Shown here in pieces: positions 43,341 through 54,455 of a stretch of DNA of 60,624 nucleotides. Both the position numbers and the translations under genes were made by a program. The DNA is from Bartonella clarridgeiae ATCC 51734 (lineage in GTDB: Bacteria; Pseudomonadota; Alphaproteobacteria; Rhizobiales; Rhizobiaceae), in NCBI RefSeq assembly GCF_000518185.1, contig NZ_JADC01000016.1:1-60624 (forward strand), in the 5' to 3' direction. The notes beneath the pieces were generated by a model. The model searched no databases. It saw only the letters and a program-made list of their open reading frames with translations, and was not told the DNA's origin. Each line of letters starts with the position of its first letter. Position 1 is the stretch's first letter.

Positions 43341-45698
43341 TTAGCATTCTAAAATCCCTTTTTCAACAAAACGTTTATAAAGTACAAAACGAAGTGCATT
43401 AGTCACCTTAGAAGTAGAAGTAATATTGGATACATAAATAGCTAAAGTAAATGAAAAATTCTTACTATCAAACGCTGTAAAACTCACCTGCGGTGCAGGG
43501 TTTTTTAAAACTCCTTCTATTATTGAAGCAACTTCCAATAACATTTCAACAATACACTCTGGATCAACGTTAGTTGAAACAGTAAGAGGTATATCAATTC
43601 GCCCCATTTTACTAGGACGCGTCCAATTGCTCACATTATTATTAATAAGGCTTGAATTCGGAACAATAATTGTCTGACGCTGAAATGTTTCAAGTTCTGT
43701 CGCACGTACACTGATACGTTTTACAATACCACGCACTGATCCAGTTTCTATATAATCGCCCAATTTAAACGGTCGCCCAATCAAAATAATAAGACCGGAT
43801 ACAAAATTCTGGACGATATTCTGCAAACCAAAACCAATACCAAGCGAAAGCCCACCAGCAATAAGCGCAAAATTCCTAACATTTAAACCTGCTATTGATA
43901 ACCCTATTAAAGCGGATACAGCAACACCACCATAAGTTATGACTGTTTTGATAGAATTACGTACACCAGAATCAAACTCTCCACGCACCATTACCGTATT
44001 ATCTAACCAACCAACAAATAAGCGGCTAAAAAACAAACAGACAAAAAAAACGATTATTCCTGTGACAATAGAAATCAAAGAAATAGATATATTACCAATT
44101 TGAATATTGGTCATTAATTGCAACAATATTGTACTTATATCGGAATATGAAAAACCAAACTGCATAACAATCGGCACTGTGCAAAATGCAATAACAATTA
44201 AATTGAGAAAAATGCTGCTAATAATTCCCAACCGATTCATTGTTTTTTCTTCTAAATGAAACCCTTTTACCAAAGCACGACCAACACTCGTTCTAATAAG
44301 CTCTCCTTCCATTCCGATAGCACAAGCACTTCGCACACCCAAATACATCAACGCCAAAAATACACTAAAGATCACAATATGTTGCATAATAAAACGGGCC
44401 AAGCCAATATAACCTAATAAATCTATTATGATCAATAATAATCCAAGTATAATGAGTTGAATACGTATACAAAACAGCCAAGATGGTGATTCCTCTCTTG
44501 TACTTTGACGCCTAAATTGCAAAGGCACAAATGAGATAATAAATAACAATACTCCTACAATGAAAATAGAAATAAAGCTTTTCGCAATAGCCAAAGAAAA
44601 AGATGCTAATATTACTCTATAAATACTATCTAGAATAGTATCCAATGCAAAAACCACACCTAAAAGAGTCAGACAAACTATCAATTGATATGCTGTCAAC
44701 GGTGCAACATTCAAAAGACGTATATGCGGTCTATATGGCGATAAAAGAACAACTGTTATACGATTCAATAAAAAGACCAAGATAATTTGGTGCCCTATCG
44801 TATAAAATACTTCTGTAAGCGTTCCTAAATCTAAACCAAAGCCGCGAAATAAAAATAACGTTAGATAAACACAAATAGCACATATAAAAGAAGGAATTAA
44901 AATTGAAATCAAAGCAATCAATAAGCGCTGTAAATAAGATAACTCACCATTCTCTTTGAGAACATGATACTTTACATACGCAATAGATTTAATAAAAAAA
45001 TATGAAAGACCTAAAGTAACAATAAACGGAATAAAAAAAGCAAAAAATAATTGTAAAGGTTTAAAGTAAAATACAAATTTCCACCAAGAAACAAATAATA
45101 AAATAAAATCAATAAAAGCCTCTTTGGTTTTTTCAATAACATCTTGAACCATTGATATTGAAAATTTAAACCTTTGTGTAAGTATACCTGTATAAAGCTC
45201 TCGATACTGAGAAATTGTCAATTCTGCTATCTTATTTGCAGCCAAAAATATTTCTTCCAATTTATGAACTGCACTATTAATTTTATTTTTTTGTTCTATA
45301 ATATTCAAGTGCTCTTTTTTTTCTTTCTCTAAACTTTTTGGATTATCACCTAGTACAGTCAACTGATCAATAATCTCATTAAGAGAAGTGCGCAAAACAG
45401 ATGTCCATTCTAAAGCTCTCTTACTGATATCTCGTGCCTGTAATCGCCATTTTATCAAAAAACGTTCATCTTCTGGTTTACTTTTTAAGCTTGTTTGTAA
45501 AATTTTAATATCTTGCACAAGAGACTCAATAATCGTTTCTTGCTGGTGAATAATTTTATCAACCGATTGTGAAGCTATTGATTGTCCAACTATCACATTT
45601 GGTGTTGCTAAATCTCCCCATGCAAAAGCACTAGAGAAAATATTAATCAAAAAAATTAAGAAAAAAAGGAAATCTCTCTTTATTAAAAGCGAATACAT
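43341..45698 (-). CDS. Large mechanosensitive channel, DUF3772 plus MscS domains
   Basis: 785 residues from the ATG at 45698, five bases after AGGA; two earlier ATG codons are in frame. A cleavable signal peptide (about 1-27) is followed by a periplasmic helical DUF3772 region (about 45-175, IKWRLQARDISKRALEWTSV). About ten membrane spans follow, then a C-terminal MscS domain with pore-helix-like AVSALIGLSIAGLNVRNFALIAGG, the beta domain GFGLQNIVQNFVSGLIIL, and IGRPFKLGDYIE. Such proteins vent solutes on hypo-osmotic shock. Family is clear; whether it is closer to MscK or YbdG-like channels is not. Confidence 0.9.
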   Translation of the reverse strand: MYSLLIKRDFLFFLIFLINIFSSAFAWGDLATPNVIVGQSIASQSVDKIIHQQETIIESLVQDIKILQTSLKSKPEDERFLIKWRLQARDISKRALEWTSVLRTSLNEIIDQLTVLGDNPKSLEKEKKEHLNIIEQKNKINSAVHKLEEIFLAANKIAELTISQYRELYTGILTQRFKFSISMVQDVIEKTKEAFIDFILLFVSWWKFVFYFKPLQLFFAFFIPFIVTLGLSYFFIKSIAYVKYHVLKENGELSYLQRLLIALISILIPSFICAICVYLTLFLFRGFGLDLGTLTEVFYTIGHQIILVFLLNRITVVLLSPYRPHIRLLNVAPLTAYQLIVCLTLLGVVFALDTILDSIYRVILASFSLAIAKSFISIFIVGVLLFIISFVPLQFRRQSTREESPSWLFCIRIQLIILGLLLIIIDLLGYIGLARFIMQHIVIFSVFLALMYLGVRSACAIGMEGELIRTSVGRALVKGFHLEEKTMNRLGIISSIFLNLIVIAFCTVPIVMQFGFSYSDISTILLQLMTNIQIGNISISLISIVTGIIVFFVCLFFSRLFVGWLDNTVMVRGEFDSGVRNSIKTVITYGGVAVSALIGLSIAGLNVRNFALIAGGLSLGIGFGLQNIVQNFVSGLIILIGRPFKLGDYIETGSVRGIVKRISVRATELETFQRQTIIVPNSSLINNNVSNWTRPSKMGRIDIPLTVSTNVDPECIVEMLLEVASIIEGVLKNPAPQVSFTAFDSKNFSFTLAIYVSNITSTSKVTNALRFVLYKRFVEKGILEC

Positions 45699-46318
45699 AT
45701 TCATCCTAAGAATAAACATTTATTAAGTACTTCCTAAAATATGATATACGACAAACATTCCAAATTTTTATAAAAAAAGCCTATAAAAACCTTCCCTCAT
45801 CCAATCATCGAATAATGTTGATAAATAAGAATAAGTCAAAATCAACAATAGAAGAAAAGCATTTCAATATGTTTTTTTGCATTTACATTGAAAAAAGAAA
45901 ATTTTTTCCCTTTATAATCTTTTTTTTCTATTCAATTCTAATATTTGAATAACTTATGATTTAGGACTCCATGCCTATTAATTAAACAACAGCAAATTGA
46001 CCATACAATTTTAAATAGAATGCTTTTCTAAAAAACAGATAGAATCAATTCCATTAAACAAACCTATAAACAAAAAAATTGTAATACTCTATGGACACTA
46101 TAACTTAACAGTTGTAATTTTTGAAAATATATTAGTATTGAATGTATTTTCAATTCCTGCCATAATTTCTCCTACACAATTTCATAGCTTTCAAATGCAA
46201 CTTTTTAAATCAACATGCCCCTTCCCTTATTTGATCTATAAAACAACAATTCTATTTTACCTTTTTCTTTCAAGTTTAACTTCGATTATTTTAACGTGTC
46301 TATTAATTGGAATATATT
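45699..46318. other. AT-rich divergent intergenic region
   Basis: About 620 bases separate the divergent channel and secDF genes. It probably contains both promoters. An AT-rich frame at 46138-46392 overlaps the start of secDF and is not protein-like in composition. No other structure was recognised. Confidence 0.45.
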
Positions 46319-48823
46319 ATGCGTATACCTCGCTGGTTGGCTACTCTTTATTGTTTCATTCTTTTAAGCAGCATTTACGTTGCCTTGCCTAACTTATTTT
46401 CGCAAGAACAAATCAAAAATTCGAAACTCCTCCCTAACACTCATGTAACACTTGGGCTAGATCTTCAAGGAGGATCTTCCCTTTTGCTCGAAATAGATAC
46501 CAAAACATTAAAACGAGATCACTTACGTACGGTTTTAAACAATGTACGTACAAAATTGCGTGAAGCAAAAATTCACACATCCAGTATTCGTATTATCGAC
46601 GATAGCATTGCCGTTGTTGTTTCTGATACCAAACAAAATAAAAAAGCTGTCACTACTTTAGAAACGTTAATCATACCTATAAACAATAGTTTTGGTACCA
46701 CAGCTAGCGACATTGCGGTCAGTAATCAAAATGAAACTATCCGTGTGACACTAACTGACGCTGGTATTAATGATCGTGTCAGTAAAGCTGTCGAACAAAG
46801 CTTAGAAATTATTCGCCGTCGTATTGACCAAGTGGGTGTTACTGAACCTGCTATCCAAAAGGTTGGAACCAATCGTATTATGGTGCAATTGCCTGGCCTA
46901 CAAGACCCAAAGCAATTACGTGATCTTCTAGGAACTACTGCTAAAATGACTTTTCATCTTGTACCTCATAATGTCGATATAAATAATCCACCTATAGGTG
47001 TTTCAATTCTTCCTGGTTATACTGATGCAAACCAACATTATGCAATTTATGACCAAATTGCCTTGGATGGAAATGTTCTTAAAGATGCGCGTGCAGGATT
47101 TGATCCGCAAATACCAGGGCGCTCTATCATATCATTCACTATGAATTCTATCGGCTCAAAGATATTTGCAGAAATAACACGCCAACACATTAACCGCCCT
47201 TTTGCAATTGTTCTTGATAATAAAGTCTTAACTGCTCCCGTCATTAATAGCGTCATCCCCAATGGGCAAGGACAAATTACAGGAAATTTTGATCCTAAAG
47301 AAGCATCAACTCTTGCTGCTCTGCTACGCGCTGGTGCTCTGCCTACGCCATTAACAGTTATTGAAGAAAGAACCGTAGGTCCAAATCTTGGTGCTGATTC
47401 TATTAAAATGGGCCTATATACAAGCATTATAGGCTTTATTCTTGTTACAGTCTTTATTTTTCTTTTATACGGTATCTGGGGTATTATTGCTGATATAGCG
47501 ATAGCATTGCATACTATTTTGATATTTTCTGCACTAAGCCTTCTTGGTGCAACGCTCACATTACCTGGTATTGCCGGTATTATTTTAGGTATTGGTATCG
47601 CTGTTGATGCCAATATTTTGATTAATGAACGTATTCGCGAAGAGAGTCAAAAAAATATAAGTGCCTTTGCTGCTTTAGATCGTGGATTTAAACAAGCTTT
47701 TTCAACTATCCTTGATGCCAATGTGACAGCTGTTATTGCAACTGTTTTACTGTTTTGGTTTGGTACTGGTCCAGTTCGCGGTTTTGCTGTAACGATGTTG
47801 CTTGGCATTATTATATCTATGTTTACTGAAATCACCATAGTACGAATTATGATGATTTGGGTAGTGAATAAATGGAAAATAAAAAAACTGAAGCTACAGT
47901 CTTTTTTCAATTTTATTCCTAAAAATACCACCTTTCGTTTCATGAATGCTCGTTTCATTGGTATTGGTATTTCAATCCTTTTATCGCTGTTTTCAATTTT
48001 TTTGTTTTTTAAACCTGGTTTAAACTTTGGAATTGATTTTGTTGGTGGCAGCCAAATAAGCATTAGGACAAAAACACCCGCAAATTTGGCAACTTTGCGT
48101 TCGAATCTTTCTGCTCTTAATATTGGTGAAGTTACGCTGCAAAATATTGACAACGAAAATACAGTACTTATTCGCATACAACAACAAAGTGGTGGAGAAA
48201 TGCAACACACTATCGCTATTGATAAAGTCAAAAAAACTGTGCAAAGCATTTATCCAGATACAACATTCGATCAAACAGAAGTTGTTGGTCCCAAAATTTC
48301 AAGCGAGCTTGCTACAGCTGGTTTTACTGCTGTCATTCTAGCAACAATCGCTATGTCTCTCTATATCTGGTGGCGCTTTGAATGGTTTTTTGCGATTGGA
48401 GCAATTATTACACTGATCCTTGATACTACAAAAATGGTTGGTTTTTTTGCTTTATTTCAATTTGATTTCAATTTAACAGCCATCGCTGCTCTTTTAACAA
48501 TTGTTGGCTATTCGATCAATGATAAGGTCGTTGTTTATGATCGAATGCGTGAAAATATGCGTCTTTATAAAAAAACACCACTGCGTGAAATAATTGATCT
48601 TTCAATTAACCAGGTTTTTATACGCTGTATTTTTACATCAGCCACGACAATATTAGCTATGTTACCTATGGCTCTATGGGGAGGAAGTGCTGTCAATAAT
48701 TTTGCATGGCCTATAGTCTTTGGTATTATTATTGCAACGTCCTCTTCCATTTTTATTGCAGCTCCCATTTTATTACTATTAAATAATTGGTGGTATAAGA
48801 AGAATAAAGGAAAAAAAAATTAA
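46319..48823 (+). CDS. secDF: Fused protein translocase subunit SecDF
   Basis: 834 residues from the ATG at 46319; an upstream TTG at 46307 is less likely. The SecD half has an N-terminal span, a large periplasmic domain (HVTLGLDLQGGSSLLLEID) and six-span core with GIGIAVDANILINERIREE. The SecF half begins near residue 540, with GLNFGIDFVGGSQISIRT and GYSINDKVVVYDRMRENMR. Fusion of SecD and SecF into one chain is known in several lineages, including Rhizobiales. The complex uses proton flow to help pull proteins across the inner membrane. yajC is not adjacent. Confidence 0.96.
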   Translation: MRIPRWLATLYCFILLSSIYVALPNLFSQEQIKNSKLLPNTHVTLGLDLQGGSSLLLEIDTKTLKRDHLRTVLNNVRTKLREAKIHTSSIRIIDDSIAVVVSDTKQNKKAVTTLETLIIPINNSFGTTASDIAVSNQNETIRVTLTDAGINDRVSKAVEQSLEIIRRRIDQVGVTEPAIQKVGTNRIMVQLPGLQDPKQLRDLLGTTAKMTFHLVPHNVDINNPPIGVSILPGYTDANQHYAIYDQIALDGNVLKDARAGFDPQIPGRSIISFTMNSIGSKIFAEITRQHINRPFAIVLDNKVLTAPVINSVIPNGQGQITGNFDPKEASTLAALLRAGALPTPLTVIEERTVGPNLGADSIKMGLYTSIIGFILVTVFIFLLYGIWGIIADIAIALHTILIFSALSLLGATLTLPGIAGIILGIGIAVDANILINERIREESQKNISAFAALDRGFKQAFSTILDANVTAVIATVLLFWFGTGPVRGFAVTMLLGIIISMFTEITIVRIMMIWVVNKWKIKKLKLQSFFNFIPKNTTFRFMNARFIGIGISILLSLFSIFLFFKPGLNFGIDFVGGSQISIRTKTPANLATLRSNLSALNIGEVTLQNIDNENTVLIRIQQQSGGEMQHTIAIDKVKKTVQSIYPDTTFDQTEVVGPKISSELATAGFTAVILATIAMSLYIWWRFEWFFAIGAIITLILDTTKMVGFFALFQFDFNLTAIAALLTIVGYSINDKVVVYDRMRENMRLYKKTPLREIIDLSINQVFIRCIFTSATTILAMLPMALWGGSAVNNFAWPIVFGIIIATSSSIFIAAPILLLLNNWWYKKNKGKKN

Positions 48824-48947
48824 AATCATACAAATACCAATTAAAATAGCGCGTTAATTTATATAATATGTTATTCTTTTCTTCTCTTTAATAAAAAACT
48901 ATAATCATTGTGACAAATATTTCTAAAGAAAGCACTATACTATAATT

Positions 48948-50702
48948 ATGCCTCATGATACGCCACTAATTACAACTATTGTTGCAGGTTTATGTTTAGC
49001 ATTTATTTTTGGAATGATTGCTAACCGTTTGCGTATCTCTCCATTAGTAGGATATCTATTAGCTGGTGTCATTGTGGGACCCAATATAGGAAGTTTTAAA
49101 GTAGATTCTGTTTTGATCAACCAACTTGCTGAAATTGGTGTTATTTTGTTGATGTTTGGTGTTGGATTGCATTTTTCATTAAAAGACCTTTTATCTGTTA
49201 AAGCCATTGCTATCCCTGCAGCCATTACACAGATGGTATTTGCTACTTTTCTTGGTTTATGCCTCGGTTGGAGCATGGGATGGGGATTTAGTGATGGTTT
49301 GGTATTTGGTTTAGCACTATCGACAGCAAGTACTGTGATTTTGCTGCGCGCTCTACAAGAACGATGCCTGATTGAAACAGAAAAAGGACGTATTGCCATT
49401 GGTTGGTTAATCATTGAAGATTTAGCTATGGTTCTAATATTAGTTCTCATACCTGCACTAGCAAACATCCTTGGTAATACAAAAAAGGAACCAATCGACC
49501 CTCTTATTCAATGGTTAAATTTAAATGTTTGGGGGATTGTTGGCTTAACGATTTTAAAAGTCATTATATTTGTTGCTCTCATGTTAGTTATTGGACGGCG
49601 TTTTATACCGTGGTTACTAAAAGTGAGTGCACAATCTGGATCGCGTGAATTATTTCGTCTTAGTGTTTTTGCTATTGCATTAGGAGTAGCTTTTGGAGCA
49701 GCTCATTTATTCGGTGTTTCGCTTTCTCTTGGTGCTTTTTTTGCAGGCATGATGATGAGTGAGTCAGAACTAAGTCACCGTGCAACGGAAGAATCCTTAC
49801 CACTACGAGATGCATTCTCGGTTCTTTTTTTTGTTTCTGTAGGCATGTTATTCGACCCTATGAAAATTCTAACTAACTTTTTTTCTCTTCTCGCAACCTT
49901 ATCGATTATTATCATAGGAAAATCTGCTGTTGCTTTTTTCATTGTTAGAGCTTTCCGCTATTCTAATGGAGTAGCTTTGACTATTTCAGCTAGTCTGGCA
50001 CAAATCGGAGAATTTTCTTTTATCCTTGCAGGACTAGGTTCAAACCTTGGACTTTTAAACAATGACGCTCGCGACTTAATCCTTGGAGGTGCAATTCTTT
50101 CTATTTTGCTCAATCCTCTTGTTTTTGTTGCCACTGATAAAATTAAAAAATATCTAGAAAATTCTTCTGCTAACTCGCAAGATAAGCAAAAAATCATTAA
50201 TATCGATCCTGGAGATTCTGACGAAGAAGCTTTACCAATTACTTCAAAAACTGATCATATCGTGATTATTGGTTATAGCTGTGTCGGAAAATATATAACA
50301 CTATCTTTAATGAAGAGGGGTCAGCCTATTATAGTAGTTGAAGAATCAAAGCGTCTTGCTGATAAAGCAGTAGCAGATGGCATCGAAACAATTTGTGGTA
50401 ATATCATTAAAAAGGAAATTATTGATGCAGCAAATATTAGAGGAGCATGTAAAGTTGTTATTACAATGCGAAGCACTATTGAAGCAGGACAATGTATAGT
50501 AAATATACGCCATCTGAACAAAAACCTTCAAATAATTGCTCATGCATTATCTGAGTCAGAAACATCTTACTTAATCGATTTAGGAGCGGATATTGTAGTA
50601 ACGAATGACAAAGAAATCGCTAATGGTTTTATTGAATATATAATCGGACAGCGATCTATAATTAATACGTCTGATAATGAATTAACTTTACAAAAAATGT
50701 AA
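48948..50702 (+). CDS. CPA2-family cation:proton antiporter with TrkA-N domain (YbaL/KefB-like)
   Basis: 584 residues. About 12 membrane spans cover residues 1-400, starting LITTIVAGLCLAFIFGMIANRL and containing LLMFGVGLHFSLKDLL and GWLIIEDLAMVLILVL, the aspartate-bearing segment typical of CPA2 exchangers. The C-terminal TrkA-N (RCK) domain, about 430-560, has VIIGYSCVGKYITLSLMKRG for nucleotide binding. It resembles YbaL/KefB glutathione-gated potassium efflux proteins, but the ion is not certain. It begins 124 bp after secDF and is followed at 26 bp by a membrane protein, so the two may be cotranscribed. Confidence 0.9.
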   Translation: MPHDTPLITTIVAGLCLAFIFGMIANRLRISPLVGYLLAGVIVGPNIGSFKVDSVLINQLAEIGVILLMFGVGLHFSLKDLLSVKAIAIPAAITQMVFATFLGLCLGWSMGWGFSDGLVFGLALSTASTVILLRALQERCLIETEKGRIAIGWLIIEDLAMVLILVLIPALANILGNTKKEPIDPLIQWLNLNVWGIVGLTILKVIIFVALMLVIGRRFIPWLLKVSAQSGSRELFRLSVFAIALGVAFGAAHLFGVSLSLGAFFAGMMMSESELSHRATEESLPLRDAFSVLFFVSVGMLFDPMKILTNFFSLLATLSIIIIGKSAVAFFIVRAFRYSNGVALTISASLAQIGEFSFILAGLGSNLGLLNNDARDLILGGAILSILLNPLVFVATDKIKKYLENSSANSQDKQKIINIDPGDSDEEALPITSKTDHIVIIGYSCVGKYITLSLMKRGQPIIVVEESKRLADKAVADGIETICGNIIKKEIIDAANIRGACKVVITMRSTIEAGQCIVNIRHLNKNLQIIAHALSESETSYLIDLGADIVVTNDKEIANGFIEYIIGQRSIINTSDNELTLQKM

Positions 50703-50728
50703 ATAAAAACAAAAACGGATACAGAAGT

Positions 50729-51664
50729 GTGAAACTAAAGAAGTTTATATGGCCATTTATTGGCGTCTCAGCGATGTTAATATCGGTTCGCATTCTTTAT
50801 ATAAAGTTATCTGCTATTTCCTTCAGTGATGTACTAGAACGTCTTTCTAATTTAAGCACACATCATTGGCTTTTAGCTTGTTTTTCCTCATTCATCGCTT
50901 ATTCAGCTCTTGCTGGTTACGATCGCATTGCTTTGCAACATCTCGGTCGTAAAATTTCTTGGATATTTATAGCCATGTGCTCATTCACCACCTATGCACT
51001 TTCACATAATATCGGAGCATCGGTTTTTTCCGGTGCTGTCGTACGCTATCGCGCTTATACAATAAAAGGGCTAAGTGGAACGGAAATTGCTATATTAGTA
51101 GGTTTTTGCTCACTTACTTTTGTAATTGGCACAATCTTACTTTCTGGCATTGTCTTAATCTTACAACCAGAAATCATAACCCTCATTCATAATGATCTTC
51201 CCAAATGGCTAGGCACAATAATTGGTATGATTTTACTTACCTGTATAGCTCTTTATATTTTAGGCAGTTGGTTGCAATTAAAACCATTACGTATAAGCAA
51301 AAAAATTCAGCTTTCTTATCCACAGCTTAAAATTGTCATTCGACAACTTATTATTAGCCCACTAGAGATCTTAGGAGCAGTAGGAATTATATATGCTGTA
51401 CTACCACACGATACTGACGTTAATTTTATCTCTGTACTCGGTGTTTTCCTTGTATCTTTTTCTATAACTCTTCTCTCCAATGCCCCTGCAGGAGGTGTAG
51501 GAGTCCTTGAAGCTTTATTTATAACAGGTATGCCTAATACAGATCCTGCCGATGTTATTGCGGCACTTATTGTATTTAGAATGCTCTATCTAATCATACC
51601 GTTTATCATTTCATTATTCTTTATAGCAATTTTTGAAACCCAACAATATCTTAACCGAACATAG
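50729..51664 (+). CDS. YbhN/UPF0104 family integral membrane protein (LPG synthase TM-like)
   Basis: 311 residues from a GTG start. About eight membrane spans are visible. The sequence carries family features of the lysylphosphatidylglycerol synthase transmembrane/flippase domain: SHNIGASVFSGAVVRYRAY (about residues 89-107) and NAPAGGVGVLEALFI near 250-265. There is no C-terminal aminoacyl-transfer domain, so it cannot by itself make lysyl-PG. It may be a lipid flippase-like protein. It is placed 26 bp after the antiporter gene. Confidence 0.85.
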   Translation: MKLKKFIWPFIGVSAMLISVRILYIKLSAISFSDVLERLSNLSTHHWLLACFSSFIAYSALAGYDRIALQHLGRKISWIFIAMCSFTTYALSHNIGASVFSGAVVRYRAYTIKGLSGTEIAILVGFCSLTFVIGTILLSGIVLILQPEIITLIHNDLPKWLGTIIGMILLTCIALYILGSWLQLKPLRISKKIQLSYPQLKIVIRQLIISPLEILGAVGIIYAVLPHDTDVNFISVLGVFLVSFSITLLSNAPAGGVGVLEALFITGMPNTDPADVIAALIVFRMLYLIIPFIISLFFIAIFETQQYLNRT

Positions 51665-51898
51665 AAAACTCCGCCTGAATAAAAAGTAATTTCACTTTTA
51701 TACAGATTAATACCTAAACTTAGCCAAAAAATTTATGCAAGAGGATTTGTTAAAAACTCAATATCTTTTCATACAACTAAAATCCGATTAGCAAATCTGC
51801 TAAAATGATAATGCTCACACAACCAATGCAAACAATTTTTCTATCATCTCAATTATTGATTACAGATAAGTTTGATTATTGGTTTTTTACTTTAACAA

Positions 51899-53464
51899 TT
51901 AGTACTTCTCCTGCAAAACAATTCGAGAGATAAGCACTTTAGAAATATTTCGACGATCCATTTCAATGACTTTAAAACATAAACCTTCCGCTTCAAAGCT
52001 TTCACCTTCATTTGGTAAATGACCCAAACGCCAAAGTATAAATCCTGCAAGCGTAGTATAACGATCTGCTTCATCAACAAGATTACGATCAAGATAACCA
52101 CTCAAACGGCGGACATCAGCATATCCTTCAACAAGTAGATTTCCGTCTTCGAGTTTTTCTGCCACAATAGATTCTTCATCATCATCAGGAAAATCACCTG
52201 CAATTGCTTCAAAAATATCAGTTGGTGTCGCAATACCTTTCAAAGATCCATGCTCATCAACAATAATTGCAAGTTGAATTGGAGAATGCCGTAATTTCTC
52301 CATTAATCGTAAAACACCTGTATTCTCATGAACAACAAGTGGCTCACGCATAGCTTTTTGCCAATTAATCTTTTTCCCTTCAGCTAAATTTAAAAGAAGG
52401 TCTTTAGTTAAAGCAACACCAACAAACTCATCTACTTTTTCACGTGCAAGAATTAAACGACTATGTTTAACTCGTTGCAATTCTTCACGCATTTCATTTT
52501 CATCACCACTCAAATCTAACCATTCAATCTCATTACGTGGTGACATAATAGAACGTACAGGGCGATCTGCTAAATCAAGAACACCGCGAATCATTTCTTT
52601 TTCTTCTGGTCGAAAAATTTCTGAAGTAGCAGCTTGTTCAACAATAACATCTACAGTTTCACTAAGATTACCACCTTTTTTCCCACCTCCTAAAAGCCTC
52701 AAAACGGCATCGGCTGTCCGTTCACGCAGATCATTTGTTGTAATCATCTTTTCACGATTACGACGTCCAATTTGATTAAAAGCTTCAATGACAACTGAAA
52801 AACCAATAGCGGCATATAAATAACCCTTCGGAATATGAAAGCCAAATCCCTCAACAATGAGAGTAAAACCAACCATCATCAAGAAACCAAGACACAGAAT
52901 CACAATAGTAGGATGGCGATTAATAAAACGCATAAGGATTCCTGATCCCCACATCATCACACCCATAGCAATAATAACCGCTATATACATAACCATTGCT
53001 TGTTCTTTAGCAATCATGCCTGTTGCAGTGATAATACTATCAAGAGAAAACACTGCATCAAGCACAACAATTTGAATAATCACTTGCCAAAAAACAGCAT
53101 AAATAACTCCTTTTTTTTGTGTATGCGTCGTACCTTCTAGTCTTTCGTGTAACTCCATTGTTCCTTTTGCTAATAAAAAAGCTCCACCACTAATCAAGAT
53201 TAGGTTGTGCCAACTAAATACAAAGGATGAGATAGAAAGAATTACCTTATCAAGACTCATTACCCAACCAATAACCGTAAGAAGACAAAGCCGAATCAAT
53301 AATGCTAAAGTTAGACCTATAAAACACGCACGATCCCGTAAATGTAATGGCAATTTTTCCGCTAAGATTGCAATAAAGACAAGATTATCTATGCCTAAAA
53401 CAATTTCGAGGAAAATTAATGTAACCAAGCCAAACCACGCATGGGGATCAGTGATCCATTCCAT
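51899..53464 (-). CDS. TerC-family membrane protein with CBS pair and CorC-type domain
   Basis: 521 residues. The N-terminal TerC domain (about 1-230, seven spans) has [20 protein letters not shown] and [18 protein letters not shown], with the paired acidic residues thought to bind metal. A CBS pair follows (about 300-425; [36 protein letters not shown]), then a CorC/HlyC transporter-associated domain (about 440-518; [19 protein letters not shown]). This is the YoaE/YegH architecture. TerC proteins are linked to manganese or other metal efflux. No riboswitch could be recognised upstream. Confidence 0.92.
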   Translation of the reverse strand: MEWITDPHAWFGLVTLIFLEIVLGIDNLVFIAILAEKLPLHLRDRACFIGLTLALLIRLCLLTVIGWVMSLDKVILSISSFVFSWHNLILISGGAFLLAKGTMELHERLEGTTHTQKKGVIYAVFWQVIIQIVVLDAVFSLDSIITATGMIAKEQAMVMYIAVIIAMGVMMWGSGILMRFINRHPTIVILCLGFLMMVGFTLIVEGFGFHIPKGYLYAAIGFSVVIEAFNQIGRRNREKMITTNDLRERTADAVLRLLGGGKKGGNLSETVDVIVEQAATSEIFRPEEKEMIRGVLDLADRPVRSIMSPRNEIEWLDLSGDENEMREELQRVKHSRLILAREKVDEFVGVALTKDLLLNLAEGKKINWQKAMREPLVVHENTGVLRLMEKLRHSPIQLAIIVDEHGSLKGIATPTDIFEAIAGDFPDDDEESIVAEKLEDGNLLVEGYADVRRLSGYLDRNLVDEADRYTTLAGFILWRLGHLPNEGESFEAEGLCFKVIEMDRRNISKVLISRIVLQEKY

Positions 53465-53949
53465 TATAGCTCACCCTTAAAAAATATCTTAAAAATTAAA
53501 AAGCTTAAACGCATGTTGCTGATGAAAAAAATCATAAACTTTCATCCGCATAAGTAATCAATAATATTGAATACAAATAAATTATCTACAAAAGCAGCTA
53601 CCTTCAAATCAGTGCTTAAACGCGTATGGTTGTTGATGAAACACATAAAAAACAACAACCTCGACCACTTATTAATATTATAAGAAGGCTCTCCTGAATC
53701 TTGTCCGGGCATTACGCTCGACGATCCTCCGATTATAATTCTACATTGAGTAGAACATCTATTTATAGAATTTCTTAATTAATAGGTTTATTTTTATATA
53801 ATATCAAGAGGAGAAACATATTTTTTAACTTATAGGCGTAACTATAAACACCATTCATTTCATACAAATATAAAACAACGAACCTATCTAGACATTCTCT
53901 TTTTGGAACGTTATAGAAGATTGTTTATCTTTATCTCTTGAAAAACTGT
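53465..53949. other. Intergenic region with an unexplained GC-richer block
   Basis: Between the TerC gene and tRNA-Lys. Two similar stretches, near 53501-53530 and 53615-53650 (both with TTAAACGC then GTTGATGAAA-like sequence), look like a degenerate direct repeat. The block at about 53687-53745 is much richer in G and C than its surroundings. A 56-codon minus-strand frame (53542-53712) has GGAGG thirteen bases before its ATG. Possible tRNA promoter elements are TAGACA (53889) and TTATAG (53911), 16 bp apart. Confidence 0.4.
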
Positions 53950-54025
<76 letters not shown>

Positions 54026-54455
54026 ATGAAATCAATTTGTTATCGAAAAAAATAAATAAAATTACAAAAATAACTGTCATTAGATTCAAATATTTTTTCT
54101 GCTCACAATTAATTCACTTTAAATTCAGTGAGCTCTTAAATCTAGAAAGTATTTTTATCAGTTTGTCTCTGTAAAATATCTTGATATCAGAAACGTAATA
54201 TAGTGTATTTAAGCTACTCGAAAATATCAATAGTTTTCAAAATCTCTACCGTTTTAAAAATTTTATTCTTTTCTTATATTAAAGATCATAAAAAAATTCA
54301 CAATAAAATCCTAAATACTGTTAAAACTCTAATAATCTTCATAGCTTTCAAGAATTTAAACTTTTCTGGATTTTGGATCTTTTGCTGGCATAAAAGTCAT
54401 TATTTACTTTAAAAAGAAATTTGGTAAACAATTATATATATGATAAAGTTTACTC
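54026..54455. other. AT-rich spacer with no gene seen
   Basis: About 430 bases between tRNA-Lys and rlmJ. Two AT-rich open frames (53965-54174 and 54203-54412) look like chance; the first overlaps the tRNA. The right end should contain the rlmJ promoter. Confidence 0.5.

Noticed and set aside
46138-46392. 84-codon hydrophobic frame ahead of secDF
   Set aside because: Overlaps the true start of secDF in another frame; hydrophobicity follows from T-rich DNA.
47047-48249. Long minus-strand frames opposite secDF
   Set aside because: Shadows of the secDF codon pattern; no ribosome sites and no domains.
53687-53745. yybP-ykoY manganese riboswitch upstream of the TerC gene
   Set aside because: Position is suggestive, but the conserved loop sequences of that riboswitch could not be found by eye.
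54203-54412. 69-codon frame between tRNA-Lys and rlmJ
   Set aside because: Low-complexity Ile/Lys/Phe composition expected from AT-rich spacer DNA.
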